NCBI GenBank assembly: GCA_013350335.1 | Contig: CM023540.1 | Location: 58,504,962 to 58,568,961 of the forward strand | Direction of reading: 5' to 3' | Origin: Chimonanthus salicifolius | Lineage: Eukaryota; Streptophyta; Magnoliopsida; Laurales; Calycanthaceae | Length of the DNA: 64,000 nucleotides | In this document: positions 1-12,530 of the stretch, one piece after another | Layout: the number at the start of each line of letters is the position of its first letter | Numbering within the stretch: the first letter of the stretch is position 1 | Notes under the pieces: model-generated | Seen by the model: the letters and a program-made list of their open reading frames with translations, nothing else | What the model was told of the DNA's origin: nothing | Databases searched by the model: none | Made by a program: the position numbers and the translations under genes

Positions 1-797
1 ACTGTCTAAAATTTATGTGAATACATAGAACAACAAATACAGAGAATGCTAGAGCAAGATCCTACAGTTCAGTGATGCAAAGAATGAAGGTGATTTGATG
101 TCTTTGTACACAGAGATAAGAACAGAGCTAAGACAATAAATCTGCAAAGGAAGAGAGCTGGCTGATATCTTGAGGCTAAACTTTCACCGTATGAAGAGAA
201 TAAGAAACTAGAGAAAAATCAACAATGGCTTCACCAGAACAACAGCAAAGTGGCATTGGTATGAGAGAATTTGGAGGGAAAAATCCAGGTGGCTGACACC
301 GATGTTACCTCGTTATCAACAGGGTCCAATTGCAGAGTTCAAACATCATGGAAGCATATCCAAAAAGAAATCAAAGCCAACAGTTTTATGAAAAGAATAA
401 TACAGCAAACAGCGTTGGCTTTTGATAAATTTCCAAGCAGCCACAAGAATTAGCAACCCACCTTACAGCCAACGTATGAAAGAAATAAAGGAAAGTAAGA
501 TGAAAATAAAAGAGGCTGAAATGGAAAGATGATTCAGCCGACTGAGGAGACAATAGAAAATAAATTAAAAGAAATTGCTATGAACAGAGAGAGTCGGCCA
601 GCAGAGATACAATCGGTCAGAAAAATTGGGACCCACATGACCTTGCTAAATTCACATCTCCAAAAGTCTATAAATTGGATGTATGTGCCATTGCAATACT
701 CGAACTGAATTAAGGAATTCAGAGGCTAAGAAGTGGATTTTGAGGTTAAGGAGAAGGGTCGACTTCAGAGGTTGGATTTTTCAATTTTATTTTATTT
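1..797 (+). repeat. Truncated copy of an Athila-like LTR (LTR-A)
   Basis: This stretch is a diverged direct copy (about nine bases in ten identical by eye) of 17541-18320, which is the middle of a fuller LTR at 17341-19213. Both copies share a TATA-like TATAAATTGGA (about 669 here) followed by a probable leader, so the LTR reads on the plus strand. Homology stops near 797, where sequence of the minus-strand Athila element begins; the other end runs off the window. The short ORF at 271-453 is not a gene, since its frame is broken in the second copy. Confidence 0.7.
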
Positions 798-1263
798 TAA
801 ATGACTCTAAAATGAAACACACAAAAACTCTAATGCCCCCAAACTTATATTGAACATTTTCCTCAATGTTTCCTTATTTACCTGCGCATCAATAAATTAG
901 AAGAAAATATCTGAATAAAACAACTTGAGTTAAGAAATACCTGAGATGGCTCTCTTATTCAAAACCGAAAAAAAGAAAAATCAAATGGACAATAAAAACA
1001 AAAACACACAAAAAGGACTCTAACCCGACAACAAAAAGACAAAAACTGACTCAACAAAAATGAAAACCTAAACTAAACTAACCGATTAATAACCGACACA
1101 CATACACACAGACAAACTCAACACAGACTTAGAGAGTCAAATATAATTCAAAAACCTAACCTAGACAGACTGGACAAAATGGACACACGGACACAGACAG
1201 ACTCACAAACGTAGAATAACGGGGGGATGGATCAATGGGTGGATATGGATGGGCGGACCTTCC
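798..1263 (-). other. Post-pol 3' region of the minus-strand Athila-type element
   Basis: Non-coding sequence downstream of the Athila-type pol when read on the minus strand. Around 832-865 the minus strand reads a TAAGTTTGGGGGC motif preceded by a CATTGAGGAAAATG motif, an arrangement typical of the region between pol and the 3' LTR in Athila/Tat elements. The element's own 3' LTR is not visible beyond it. The region continues on the other side of the solo LTR at 4475. Confidence 0.5.
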
Positions 1264-4200
1264 TGTAATACCCTGCCCCGGATTAGGCGTGTTTTAGATT
1301 AATAATCTTGTTTGGACCGGTTAATCTTGAAGATTACGGTTAGGGCTTTGAGAGAAACCCAAGAGTGGCCCAATCCGAGCTCGAGAGCTCAGTGATCCAG
1401 CTCATCCAGCTGGAGGGGCATTTTGGTAATTTACCGCTTATAATTATTATTATATAATTTATGTTGTTATGTGATTATTATTGGTTGATATTATTCTCCT
1501 TAATCAAGGATTTATATTTCTGATTTTAAAATAATTTTATTTTCAGATAATGGTATTTAAAAACCGCCCGTCAAAACCCCGAAAGAGAGTAATAATTATT
1601 TTAAATGGTTTTTGAAATGAGATAATTTTGAAACAAGTATTTTATGTCAGACCATTTTAAGAATGGTTTAGTTATTCTTTCAAACCCTAAAATGAGGTTT
1701 CTAAATTGTTTTATTTAACATTTGTTTAATTAAGTAAATAGTGTTAAATTATGGTTTTATTTTAAGTTAGTGGGTTTTAGTGAGTTTTAAATCCCAAAAT
1801 TTTTATGGTGATTAAAGTTTTAAAAACCCAACATATCAGTAAGGTTGGATTAAGTTCTTAAGCTTTTAAAATCTTATGTTAGCGAAAAACGGTTTTTTAT
1901 CAAATGAGGGACTTAATTGCAAATTTGGAAGTAGGGGAGGACTGACCTGCAACCAGTCCAAACAGTATGGTTACTGTTTGGAACGTCACCCGCAACTGCA
2001 TGCAGCCACATGCAATGGCCGTCCGGCCCCCATTTCCGGTTGATTTCCTATAAATTCAGCCTCAATTCTGCTAGATTAACTCCCTTCAAACCTTCTCTGT
2101 CTCTCCCTCTCAGCTATCTGATTCTCAGACCAAACCCTGCCGATCACCCTTCACTGTTTTCTTCCCAGTTTCGGTTGTCGTAAGCCTTAGAGGAAGTTTT
2201 TCCAAAAGCCAGATTTTCAACCCAGGAACTCCAATGAAGGTAACAACTGTGTTCCTTTTCAGATTTTAAGTGGTTTAGAATCAAGAAAAACCGGTTTTGG
2301 CCCTGTCTTGAGCAAGAAAAACCATTTCAAAGTTTAAGGAAAAACCATGGGTTCTCTTGTACCCGTGAGCTTTCAGTGCTAAAATCGGATGGCCTACTGA
2401 GCTTCAAAGCTCCAAAGCATTCCCTATGGAAAGAGTACTCCTAGAGGAGTCCATCGGATCAGCTAGATGTGGAAACCGAATCCGGAAAACCTACTATTTC
2501 CGGATTCGTATTTCATATAGTGTCTACCGTCACTGTCTACTGGTGCAAACAGTAAGGAAGACGACCCTCGGACGGTCCGAGGGTCACACCCTTCCGACGG
2601 TCCGAGAGGACCCCTCGGACGTTCCGAGCTTCACCCGAAGTCCAGAAACGCCCGAGGCTAGTTTGACTCGCCCGGATGTTCCGACCAGAGCTCGGAAGGA
2701 CCGAACCCCACTCGGACGATCCGAGCCCTACTTCGGATGTTCCGAGACTTACAGACCCACGAGACCAGTTTTTCAGATCTTTTCGGTTCGGAAGGACTTC
2801 GGATGATCCAAGACGTGATCTTCGGACGATCCGAAGTCGGACCCTCAGTCCGAGGTCCGTGACTAGTTTAGGTGTGGTTCGTATGATCTGAAACTACAGT
2901 ACCTAGTTCCGAGGTATGTTCCGAGGGACCTAGTTTTTGAAGTGTAAAATGTTATTATTGGTTATTGATTGCATGTGATGTTAGTACCCCTTTTGTTAAA
3001 TTAAAATGTGTACTAACCCTTTTTTCTTATTACTATAGTGTATATACTATTGTATTCACTTCCAGGCCGACTCTATTGGTTGGGCACTGAGTGATCTCAC
3101 TTTCAAGCCGACGTAATATTTGTCCGGGCACTGAATGACCTCGAAACCTTACTCAAAATGTCAGATCTGGTCCTATCCAGAAGACAACCGAGAAGTGACC
3201 TGAGAATCTAGACCTAACTCAATAAGTCAATCTGGTCAATGCCCAGAAGACAATATGAGTTTTGGACTGAGCCCCCTTTTTATTTACTGTCTTGTGGATT
3301 ATTGTAATTTAAAAATGATAGAAACCAAGTAGGAGACTCAATTCCATGTACCTTGGATATTTTTGGGAAAACAAGTGGGATTTCAAAATACTACTTGTGT
3401 GTATGTATTTGATGCTATGTATATTGATTGTGCACTTGTTTTCTTGTTTGAACAGAGACTGCGAAACCACACAGTTACAGTGAGGGAACTTAACTTTGTA
3501 GTAGGTGTAAACAGGTTTTGTTATTTGAATGGATCTTGAGCAATGAGTGGTTTCATGTTGGTGAACCCACCCATATGCCTAGACATGATGCACTGTTATA
3601 AGAAGTGCTTATGGTGATTATAAATGCTTATGGTGTTGATTATAAGTTATACTGCTTCTACGTACATTTTACTATTGAACCATCGCCGAGGGTGTCGGTT
3701 ACGTCTACTAGACCAAGTGGGTCGACAGTGACTAGCAAGGTGTGTCAGTGCCGGTTTTTAGGTGTATACCGGAGTTGTACTTGCAATGAGGTATTTTGAC
3801 CGTGTCGGGACTTAATACTATTGGTGTCAGTATAGTATCTAGGGGTTACGTTGGATGACAGCAGTATTGGAAACGAAATGATGAATTATGGGACTGATGA
3901 TGATATTATGCCTATTTGTTATCAAGCATGAGATGTTATTGCAACCGTTGTTTTTTGTGCTGACCTGTTGTTTACTTAAACTGCACTGTTATATTTCCTT
4001 CACTGGGTTAGTTAGCTCACCCCACTCATCTTTTAGGAGATGAACCCGATGAGGAGAACCCTCTATGTCAAGCTTAAAGTGGATAAGCTGCGGCGTTGCT
4101 TTGGGATTCCCACTAAGGGGAATACCCTTATTGTTGCTTTCTGGTTCTTGGAACCATTTTTTTTTTGTAAAGTACTGGGTGTGGTACTTAGTTTGTATCA

Positions 4201-4474
4201 ATATGATGTATTGAAAACTACTATGCTTCTGTAGTTATTCTGATGGTGTTTAATGATATTAATGGTTGGAATTATGTGATCATGCTATGTGTTATTTTTA
4301 TGTCTATTTGTTGGGTAGACTTATGGTATATGTTTGAGTCCACATGTTGGGGATCATGTGTGACATTTTGGGCCTGACTATTGATCCGGCCCAGTTAGAA
4401 TGCTTGTGTTAGTTTCGTTTCAAAAAAAAAAATTAGTTGCGTTCTGGGCCCACCCTTCAGGTCGGGGCGTGACA
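1264..4474 (+). mobile_element. Solo LTR (3.2 kb, gypsy type) with 5-bp TSD CTTCC
   Basis: The unit starts TGTAATACCCTGCCCCGG, ends GGTCGGGGCGTGACA and is flanked by identical CTTCC at 1259-1263 and 4475-4479, the signature of an LTR insertion. No gag-pol lies inside, so it is a solo LTR left by LTR-LTR recombination. A TATA-like CCTATAAATTC at about 2049 followed by a pyrimidine-rich leader suggests plus-strand transcription. The ends and length fit Tekay/Del-type chromovirus LTRs, but lineage cannot be proven from an LTR alone. It is inserted in the 3' region of the minus-strand Athila element. ORFs inside (2426-2806 and others) are chance frames. Confidence 0.85.
2565..2870. repeat. Cluster of degenerate TCGGACG-N-TCCGA palindromes inside the solo LTR
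   Basis: About eight variants of CTCGGACGNTCCGAG occur in 300 bp, for example CTCGGACGGTCCGAG near 2575, CTCGGACGTTCCGAG near 2612, CTCGGACGATCCGAG near 2711 and CTTCGGACGATCCGAAG near 2820. Each is self-complementary apart from the central base; spacing is irregular, so this is not a simple tandem repeat. The cluster lies about 520 bp downstream of the TATA-like site of the LTR. Confidence 0.8.
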
Positions 4475-4504
4475 CTTCCTATCAATCCTAGTAGATTGGG
4501 TCAT

Positions 4505-4966
4505 CTAACAGGATCTGAACTCTTCCTCCTGTGATTGTTTCTGAAAGTCTAAGAATGACTTCAATCTTTGACCATTAATTGTGAACACATTGTCAGTCTT
4601 AGGATTCCTAATCTGTACTGCCCCATACGGATACACTGTCTCAACAACGAACGGACATGCCCACTTAGACCGTAATTTACTTGGAAACAGATGCAATCGA
4701 GAATTGTAGAGTAAGACCTTCTGACCAACTGTGAAAGTTTTCCTCAAAATATTCTTATCATGAACCAATTTCATCCAGTCTTTGTACTTTCTCGCAATAT
4801 CATTGGCATCTCTCATAATTTCATCTAGTTCAGACAACTGGAGATTTCTATGATGTCCAACCTTGTCTAGAGCAAAATTCATATGCTTGATAGCCCAATA
4901 TGCACGATGCTCTAACTCAACAGGCAAATGACAGGCTTTTCCATACACCAACGTATAGGGTGACAT
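4505..4966 (-). pseudogene. Athila-type integrase C-terminal region
   Basis: A 153-codon fragment opening with [20 protein letters not shown] and containing [20 protein letters not shown] followed by KWACPFVV, the conserved GKL-type C-terminal module of Athila integrases. No chromodomain is present, as expected outside the chromoviruses. It ends at a stop 31 bp from the solo LTR junction. Confidence 0.8.
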
Positions 4967-5017
4967 ACCAATGGTTGTCTTGAATGCAGTATGATATGCC
5001 CAAAGTGCATCAGTAAG

Positions 5018-5839
5018 TCATAAAGACCAGTCTTTCCTGGATGGATTAAGTATCTTCTCCAAAATATGTTTTATCTCTCGGTTTGAAATTTCCACTTGCT
5101 CATTTGTTTGCAGATGATAAGGAGTAGCAACCTTATGTATCAACCCATATGATTTAATCATTGTTTCAAACGGACGATTACAGAAGTGCTTTCCCCCATC
5201 ACTGATGATGGTTCGTGATATTCCAAATCTAGAGAAAACATTATCTTTCAAGAAACAGAGGACAACTTTATGATCATTGGTTTTGCAAGCCACCGCTTCT
5301 ACCCACTTACTGACATACTCGACCCCTACTAAAATGTAAAGATTACCAAAGGAATTAGATAACGCTCCCATGAAATCAATGCCCCAAACATCAAAAAGCT
5401 CAACAGGTAAAATTGGGTTTAGCGGCATCATATTCCAACGACACAAACTACCTAACCTCTGACATCTTTCACATGACACACAGTAGGTATGGGTATCTTT
5501 TAACATGGAAGGCCAGTAAAAACCACACTGCAAAATCTTCACAATGGTCTTTCTCGAACTGAAAGGACCTCCACAAACCTGATCATGACAAAACTTAATG
5601 ACATTGATTTGATCGGACTCCGGGACACAACAACGAATAATTTGGTCTGAACAATATTTGAACAGATATAGATCATCCCAGATAAAGAATTTGACTTCTG
5701 CCAGAAACTTGGACTTATCTTGTTTAGTCCAATGATCAGGCATCAAATCAGTAACAAGATAATTCACAATATCTGCAAACCAGGGTACTTGGGAAACTAA
5801 CATGAGTTGTTCATCAGGAAATGACTCAATAATAGGCAT
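5018..5839 (-). pseudogene. Athila-type integrase core
   Basis: A 273-codon stretch. The N-terminal zinc-binding part is recognisable (CHDQVCGGPFSSRKT ... CVSCERCQRLG). The DDE core shows Asp in FDVWGIDFMGALSNSFGN, Asp in IISDGGKHFCN and Glu in NEQVEISNREIKHIL. The integrase of such an element joins cDNA to host DNA. The frame stops at 5018 and the C-terminal part continues at 4966 in another frame. Confidence 0.8.
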
Positions 5840-5924
5840 CGGGTCATTAGAAAATTATGTTACCAATCTAGACAAATGGTCTGCTACCACATTTTAGAAA
5901 CCTTTCTCGTCCCGGATTTCAATA

Positions 5925-6338
5925 TCAAATTCTTATAGCAAGAGAATCCACCGGATCAAACAGGGACTTACCATTTTTCTTAGACAGAAGATATTTGAGA
6001 GCAGCATGATCAGAGTAGATAATGACCTTCGAACTCACAAGGTAAGATCGAAATTTGTCTGGCGCAAAAACGACTGCCAACAATTCATTTTCTGTGGTGG
6101 AATAGTGCAATTGAGCATCATTCAGCGTTTTGCTCGCATAATGAATAACATGAGGTGACTTATTGACCCTTTGACCTAAAACCGCTCCTACTGCATAGTT
6201 AGAAGCATCACACATTATCTCAAAAGGAACAGACCAATTAGGAGGTTGAATGATCGGAGAAGAGGTCAATGCAGCTTTCAATTTTTCAAAATTCTTGACA
6301 CACTCATCATCAAAATCAAAATTAGCATCCTTGGTCAA
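5925..6338 (-). pseudogene. Athila-type RNase H fragment
   Basis: Contains FEIMCDASNYAVGAVLGQ (first catalytic Asp), then LHYSTTENELLAVVFAPDKF (catalytic Glu) and VIIYSDHAALKYLLSKK (third catalytic Asp), the three-block pattern of gypsy RNase H. It is separated from the RT fragment by about 95 bp with a frame change. Confidence 0.8.
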
Positions 6339-6434
6339 GATTCTACAGAGAGGTCTGGAAATTTTACTGAAATCTTTGATAAATCTCCTGTAAAAACTAG
6401 CATGACGTAGGAATGATCTGATCTCTTTAACAGT

Positions 6435-7203
6435 TTAGGATCGTGGAAGACGAGAGATCAAGTCGACCTTAGTGTTATCAACTTCTATTCCTTTGTCTGA
6501 TATAATGTGACCTAAGACTATGCCTTGTTTCACCATGAAGTGACATTTTTCCCAATTGAGTACTAGGGTTTTTTCTTTACATCGGACTAACACAAGGGTT
6601 AGGTGATGCAGGCATTGGTCAAACGAAGAGCCAAAGAATGAGAAATCATCACCAAAGACTTCCAGAAATTGCTCTACCATGTTTGAAAATATGTTGATCA
6701 TACACCGCTGAAAGGTAGCAGGTGCATTGCACAGCCCAAAAGGCATGCGATGGTAGAAGAACGTACCAAAAGGACAGGTGAAGGTGGTCTTCTCCTGATC
6801 CCCGGGAGCAACACAGATTTGGTTATAGTCGGAATAACCATCGAGAAAACAGTAAAATGCATGACCGGCTAAACGTTCACGCATTTGATCAATAAACGGA
6901 AGAGGGAAGTGATCTTTTCGAGTAGCAGTGTTTAGTTTTCGGTAGTCAATACAAACTCTCTAGCCTGTTTGGACACGGGTTGGAACTATTTCGTTATCCT
7001 TATTCTTGACTATTGTCACATTTCTTTGGGACAACCTGTATCGGACTCACCCATGCACTGTCAGAGATCGGGTAGATGATACCCGCCTCGAGAAGTTTCA
7101 AAATTTCGGCTCTTACCAAGTCCTGCATTGCCGGGTTTAGGTGTCTCTGTGGTTCTCTAGATGTCTTGGAGTTCTCCTCCAAGTGAATTTTGTGCATGAC
7201 CAC
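6435..7203 (-). pseudogene. Athila-type reverse transcriptase, broken
   Basis: Two open pieces (7000-7203 and 6435-6884) with a short damaged stretch between. The first ends with LLEAGIIYPISDSAWVSPIQ, the RT entry motif; the second holds FLDGYSDYNQI, MPFGLCNAPATFQRCM and LEVFGDDFSFFG. The catalytic aspartate pair survives, but in the context FGDD instead of the usual FMDD of this lineage. LNWEKCHFMVKQGIVLGH closes the palm-thumb region. Confidence 0.8.
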
Positions 7204-7742
7204 AGAGGGACTGATCCCTTTGAGATCGGCAATGGACCACCAATAGCTTCTCTTTGTTCTTTCAAAACAGCGAGGAGTTTAGACACCCGCTCAGAAGTTA
7301 AGTCAGAAGCTATGATGACAGGTAAAGTTTCTGATGGTCCCAAGTAAGAATATTTAAGAGTCTCAGGCAGTGGTTTGAGCTCTAATTTTGGTGGCTTTTC
7401 GACAGAGGGAACTAGTACAGATTGACTCATAGGGAGAGGTTCGAATTTCCTTGCTCTAACATCAACATATGGAACTTCATTTAGTAAAGGGTTCACCTCT
7501 TGCTCACCATTTTCATTAAAGTCTATGCCAAAGGTGGATAGAGACTTCTCGAATGGATTGTCGCAAATAAAGTAAAGAAAGGATTCTTCGATAGAACTCG
7601 AAATAATATTAACCTCGTACAGGTCATCTGTGTAGGGAGGTTGTTTACACAGGTTGAACACATTGAGTTCTGCCGTCAGATCTCCGAACGACAACCTAAG
7701 CATGCCATCTTGGCAATTGATAATAGCTTTAGCGGTGGCCAA
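7137..7742 (-). pseudogene. Athila-type linker between protease and reverse transcriptase
   Basis: A 201-codon open stretch beginning MATAKAIINCQDGMLRLSFG, which matches the conserved sequence directly after the retropepsin in this lineage, and containing PPKLELKPLPETLKYSYLG, the block that precedes the RT. It overlaps the next RT fragment in another frame near 7137-7203, which places a frameshift at the linker-RT junction. Confidence 0.7.
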
Positions 7743-7898
7743 GAATGGTCATCCAAGAATAATAGGAATGTGCCCACTTTCGTTCTGAACGGGTTGTGTA
7801 TCCAGCACTACAAAATCGACCTGAAAGTAGAATTTGTCGACTTTCACCAGAACGACTTCTATCACGCCTCTCGGGATTTTCACAGAGCGATCGGCTAA

Positions 7899-8303
7899 CT
7901 AGAGTGTGATATTAATGGGTTTCAACTCACCCAACCCTAACTGCTCATAGATTGAGTATGGCAGTGGGCTGACACTGACTCCAAGATCTAACAAGGTCCT
8001 ATCAATTTCAAATGTACCAATGGTGCAGGCTATGGTTGGGCACCCAGGATCCTTGTGTTTTATTGGAAACCCCTGTTGGATGAGTGAACTCCCATTTTCT
8101 ACAAAAAATGTTGTTTTGGAAACATTGGTTTTCCGTTTCACCGTACAAAGGTCTTTCAAAAATTTATCATAGGAGGGTACCTGATTTATAGGTTCAAGCA
8201 GAGGTATATTGATACTGACGTGTCTAAATACCTTTAGTATGTCACTATATGGTACTCCTTTGTTAGGATTGGCTAACCTTTGAGGGTACGGAGCTTTAGG
8301 CAC
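7899..8303 (-). pseudogene. Athila-type aspartic protease fragment
   Basis: The segment ends in TLLDLGVSVSPLPYSIYEQL followed by GLGELKPINITL. The DLG triad with the following L-P-YS-Y-QLGLGELKP block is how the retropepsin active site looks in Athila-type elements (DLGAS in intact ones). The upstream part (PYPQRLANPNK and KVFRHVSINIPLLE) is the conserved linker before the protease. The following frame (7137-7742) continues with protease-to-RT linker sequence, so at least one frameshift lies near 7750-7900. Confidence 0.75.
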
Positions 8304-8651
8304 AAAAGTATTTCTAGCAGGTGTTTCCGGTGCATTTTGGACAGAAGATGGATTAGGTGAGTTCTTTTGATGCTTTGGTTGACCAGCTGTCTGATCTTCC
8401 TGTTGTTTAGGCGGTTCGACTTGTTATCTACTTGTCTCCCAGACCTCAAGGTAGTAATGGAGTTAGTGTCATCTGAATTAGATAACGAAACCTCATTTGT
8501 CCCTTAGGATTTGGGATAAGTTGATTGGAGAACTTGCCTTTCTCTCTATCTCCTATCGCGGTAGCTAACTGCCCAAACTATGTTTCGAGCTTGTGCATAG
8601 GCTGTTGGGTGGACTGTACGAACTGCTGCAACGTATCCTCGAGAGAGGGCT

Positions 8652-9014
8652 TTACGTTGTTGAAAAGGACCGGACTGATAGGACGGACCCTGTGGTGGCG
8701 GTTGGTATGGATGATTTTGAGATGGATGGTATGATTGGTTCTAAGTTGGTTGATGTGATTGACCTTGAAATTGAGGGGGTCCTTGACCTACTGGAGGTTG
8801 ATTCTGACGCCAAAAAAGTTGGATGGTTCCGCCAATTAGGATTATATGTGGCAGAGAAAGGGGTTCCCTGCTGTCTTCCAAAATTATTGAGTGCATTGGC
8901 ATGCTCAGTTGAGCACTCAACATTCGATCCTAAGGAAGGACAGTTTTGTGTAGTGTGTCCTAGGTTAGAACACAATGCACAAACCTCAGCATGCATTCCT
9001 AATGATGGGTTCAT
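8652..9014 (-). pseudogene. Athila-type gag C-terminal fragment with CCHC zinc knuckle
   Basis: The fragment contains VCALCSNLGHTTQNCPSL, a complete C-X2-C-X4-H-X4-C zinc knuckle (residues about 11-24), the nucleic-acid-binding part of a retrotransposon nucleocapsid. It is followed by a low-complexity Ser/Gln-rich stretch, as usual between gag and protease in this family. It is separated from the upstream gag fragment by about 170 bp without a shared frame. Confidence 0.7.
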
Positions 9015-9322
9015 CGCCTAAGAAATCGTTAGAACATCTACTTTTTTCCTTAGGTTTACTATCGCAATCTTAACATCAAAGCAATTGTTAACCTCGTAAA
9101 AAACTCCTCTCTTTGAGGTTTGTGCCGTATTCTCTCTTTTGGAGAAGTTCTATCGCTAAGAACTTTCCGCCGATGATTCTAAGATATTACATCCATTGTT
9201 TGCAGTTAGTTGTAAAAATTCTCCACCCCTCATAAACTCGACCATTGTGTGGTTTCGATGTGGTTAAACCATCATAAAATAATTGCACGAGTATCTCCAT
9301 TTCATAGCTGTGGTGGGGGCAT

Positions 9323-9781
9323 TTACTCAATGAATCTTTCCCATGACTCATAGAATTGTTCACCCTCCTTTTGATTAAAGTTTGAAATTTCTTTCCTGGG
9401 GCCATTAGTTTTTGATACAGGGAAAAAAGTATTCAAAAACTTATTGGCCAACTGATCCCAAGTTGTGATGGAATTTGCAGGTAGAGAATTTAGCCAAGAT
9501 TTCGCTTTTTCTTTGAGAGAAAAATGAAATAAACCAAGTCTAATCAATTCATCAGTGATGACTTGAAGTTTGATGGTGGCACAGATCTCTGAGAATTCTT
9601 TAACATGTAGGTAAAGGTCCCCACAATCAAGTCCATGGAATGCGGGTAAAAGGTGTAACAGGGCTGGTTTGAGTTCAAAGGCCACATTAGTTGCCGGAAC
9701 AACTATGTTTGGTGGTGTGTTGGGTGTGACTATTGAGAAGTAGTCTTGGAGGGTTTTCTCTTCGACTCTTTTTTTAGCCAT
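9323..9781 (-). pseudogene. Athila-type gag, N-terminal fragment
   Basis: A 152-codon open stretch starting MAKKRVEEKTLQDYF and including a retrotransposon gag core (residues about 45-150) with the signature KAKSWLNSLPANSITTWDQL followed by FLNTFFPVSK. The product would be the capsid that packages element RNA. The frame ends near FYESWERFIE; recognisable gag continues in another frame at 9187-9405, so a frameshift has occurred. Start assigned to the ATG matching the usual short N-terminal extension of this family. Confidence 0.75.
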
Positions 9782-10254
9782 GTTAGGTGATGGTGGTGGA
9801 GATGAAGGTGAACTATCTATGACTGAGCTAGCCTGAGCTCTGGACGCAACGATCGATAATCGACGGAAAACATAACTCGAACCAAGCGATTGTCAGAGTC
9901 ACGACACCTATAATTCATACACAGACACGATCATTCACACTCAATCAAATCCATATAAAATATGAGCTAAACCTAAACTGACACAAGGATCTTAGATTCT
10001 AGACTGCTTCTAATCTCCTTTCTATAAAATTTTAGACTTCGATGAGAGTTTAATTGCAAGCACGGCCAGGTAAGTTTCTAGGTAAGTGGAGGAGCACAAT
10101 GGCAATCGACTTAAGATTCCACTTATCCTTTCGGCTATTTACACCTTGGTGACAAAACTAGCCTAGACACCGTGCTCGAAGCAAAACTATTCACCGGTGA
10201 CTAAAAATAACTGAATTAAAGATGGTCCCTAATGAGTGTGAACAACCCTAAAAA
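9782..10254 (-). other. 5' leader of the Athila-type element (part 1)
   Basis: Non-coding sequence upstream of the gag start when read on the minus strand. It is interrupted at 10255 by a solo LTR and continues at 13619. No separate gene or RNA is visible. Confidence 0.4.
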
Positions 10255-12488
10255 TGTAACGCCCCACCCTTTTTCACTCACCGAAAATCAGAGTCTATTT
10301 TTTTTTTTTTTTTTGAAATAAAGAGTGAAAGAGAGAGGGACGCCACGACGCAAGCTAAGTCGAAGCTTCCAAAGTCCAGCCCTTAACTGGCCAACCATAC
10401 GTGTGTGTGGACTAAGTCCACTAAAATGGTTCATACACATTAAGGCTATACTTGCGGAATAAACGTAATGCAGAATTAATATGAGATTAAAATTGCTAAC
10501 CCTATCCATTTTTAAGCAAAGAAGTTCATTACAAATAATTAACTTAAGTTCAAATGTCCAAAAATATAACCAAACCATAGCAAGATAGTTCTAAGTTATT
10601 ATAGTCCCAAAATGCGAATAACTCAAATTACATTGTCTGAAAATAAATCTTAAATAAAGTAAGTCTAAATTATCCAAGCTCCTAAGTTTGGCTCCTTTCG
10701 CGTCCTTTATTCCGTCCATTCCCTGTATCATCATCTAAGGTAGAAGTAGGGCGTTAGTCAACGCGCCCAGTAAGTATTCTGACTAGGGTCAAACACATGG
10801 ATTAGTATAAAAAAAAAAAAAAACAGAATAGATACATAATATCAAAATCATGCTAAGTCAATGCCATGTCATGGGTGTCATATGCCATGATTTTCTACCC
10901 ATCAACCATATCTCAAATACATAGATAATCCTCTTGATGAACAAGCCGCATCAAGGTATTCATTGTCATGACTCCCCACGTATGCCTTATTGGTCCCACC
11001 GAGCGGAGCGTGGACTCCTTTTTCATTTCAAACATCATATGCCATTTCTCAATAGGAATTAGTGCGAATCCCTCCCCACGTTTGTTTATTGAATACCCGA
11101 ATGGAGCGTGGACGCCCTTCATTTGTTCCCTCCCATGCCATGCATGAGATGTGAGTGCAAACATGCTATTTCATATTACACATAATAACATTGAAATTAC
11201 ATCCTTAAAACATAAATATTTGATACCAAAATAAATCATCAAAACATGGAATTAAAAACCATTCATATACATAGTCCAAGGTTTTCAACAAGGTAGGAAT
11301 CCAACCAACATCCAAGATAATATCTTTGTTGTTTTTGTGCTGGATCACGTTCAATGATCACGTCGAACCCGAATTGCAAACCCCTTTGCGAATCTTCTTT
11401 CCTTATTACATTTAACACATATATATAAATCAATTTGGTGATCCATTTGATTCCCATCATCCCCTACATCATCCCGTGTTCATTTCCATTTACGATAATA
11501 GTCATTAAACCGGTTAAGTCCCCCAATGGGGTTCGGCCATAGGATGTGTTCATGTCCACCAAAACTCATCAGTGGGGTTCGGCCATACAACATGGCCGAA
11601 CCTCACTCTTTGGTTTTGACCCCCTTCCTTTAATCCTTTTTTTATTTAAATACCGCAGGTCCACCATCATTTCTATTCTTTCTATTTCTTAACTTGGTAA
11701 TCTATAGTTAATCATTTAATTTTTTAAACACCTAGATCCATAAAAGTCATCCATTGGGGTTCGGCCATACAACATGGCCCAACCCATGGCTCTCTCTTTT
11801 CATCTTATATCATCTTGAGGATGAGCTTTTTTTTAAAATTTACATCCACATGTTTTAGGTCACTTGATGGGGTTTGACCATAGAACATGGCCGAACCTCA
11901 TCCAATCTTTCTTTGAGTCCTCACATGATCCCCGTAAAAATAGGGTTCGGCCATGCAAGAGGCCGAACCTTGTTCTTAATTATTTCCATAGTTTTGAATA
12001 TCCTACCACATTTGTTTCAACCATTTAACCATTCCTTATATTTAACCATAGTCCTCATCATCATCCATTAATCGTGTATAACCATAGTCCTCATCATCAC
12101 AACTTATTTGTACAACTTATCTTACCCACCAACAAGGTTAGGGTCTTGTCCATTTTTCAATCTCTAAAACCATATTTCAGATTTGAACAATACCTTACTT
12201 TTGTGTTCATCTCATTGCTATTCCTTGGATGGATCTTTATATTCTATGGCCCATAACATTTTGGCCAATCTTTTCAATCCAATATGGAACCCCATGGTTT
12301 CGACCATTCCATAGCCAAAACCATGGTTCCCTTAGTTTCTTTTTAATCAATAAACCCTCGTTGAATATTACATACCTCTCCCGCATCTCCTCCGTTTCTT
12401 TAGGTCTGATTTTGCTCCTCCGTCCTTCTCCTCCCTTAGTCCTTTATTCTTCCTCCTTCATTCTTCGGTTTCTCCAAGTCTAGTGCCG

Positions 12489-12530
<42 letters not shown>

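Larger units (their letters stand above)
4480..9781 (-). mobile_element. Decayed Athila-type Ty3/gypsy retrotransposon, gag-pol region
   Basis: Read on the minus strand the order is gag, zinc knuckle, protease, reverse transcriptase, RNase H, integrase (9781 down to 4505). Several motifs are characteristic of the Athila lineage, including MPFGLCNAPATFQRCM in the RT and [18 protein letters not shown] in the integrase tail. The coding region is broken by many stops and frameshifts, so the copy cannot encode a working polyprotein. Its upstream leader is split by the solo LTR at 10255-13618 and its downstream region by the solo LTR at 1264-4474. Neither of its own LTRs could be identified with confidence. 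Confidence 0.85.

Noticed and set aside
2426..2891. ORFs across the palindrome cluster as an arginine-rich protein
   Set aside because: The open frames come from the GGACGNTCCGA repeats within a non-coding LTR.
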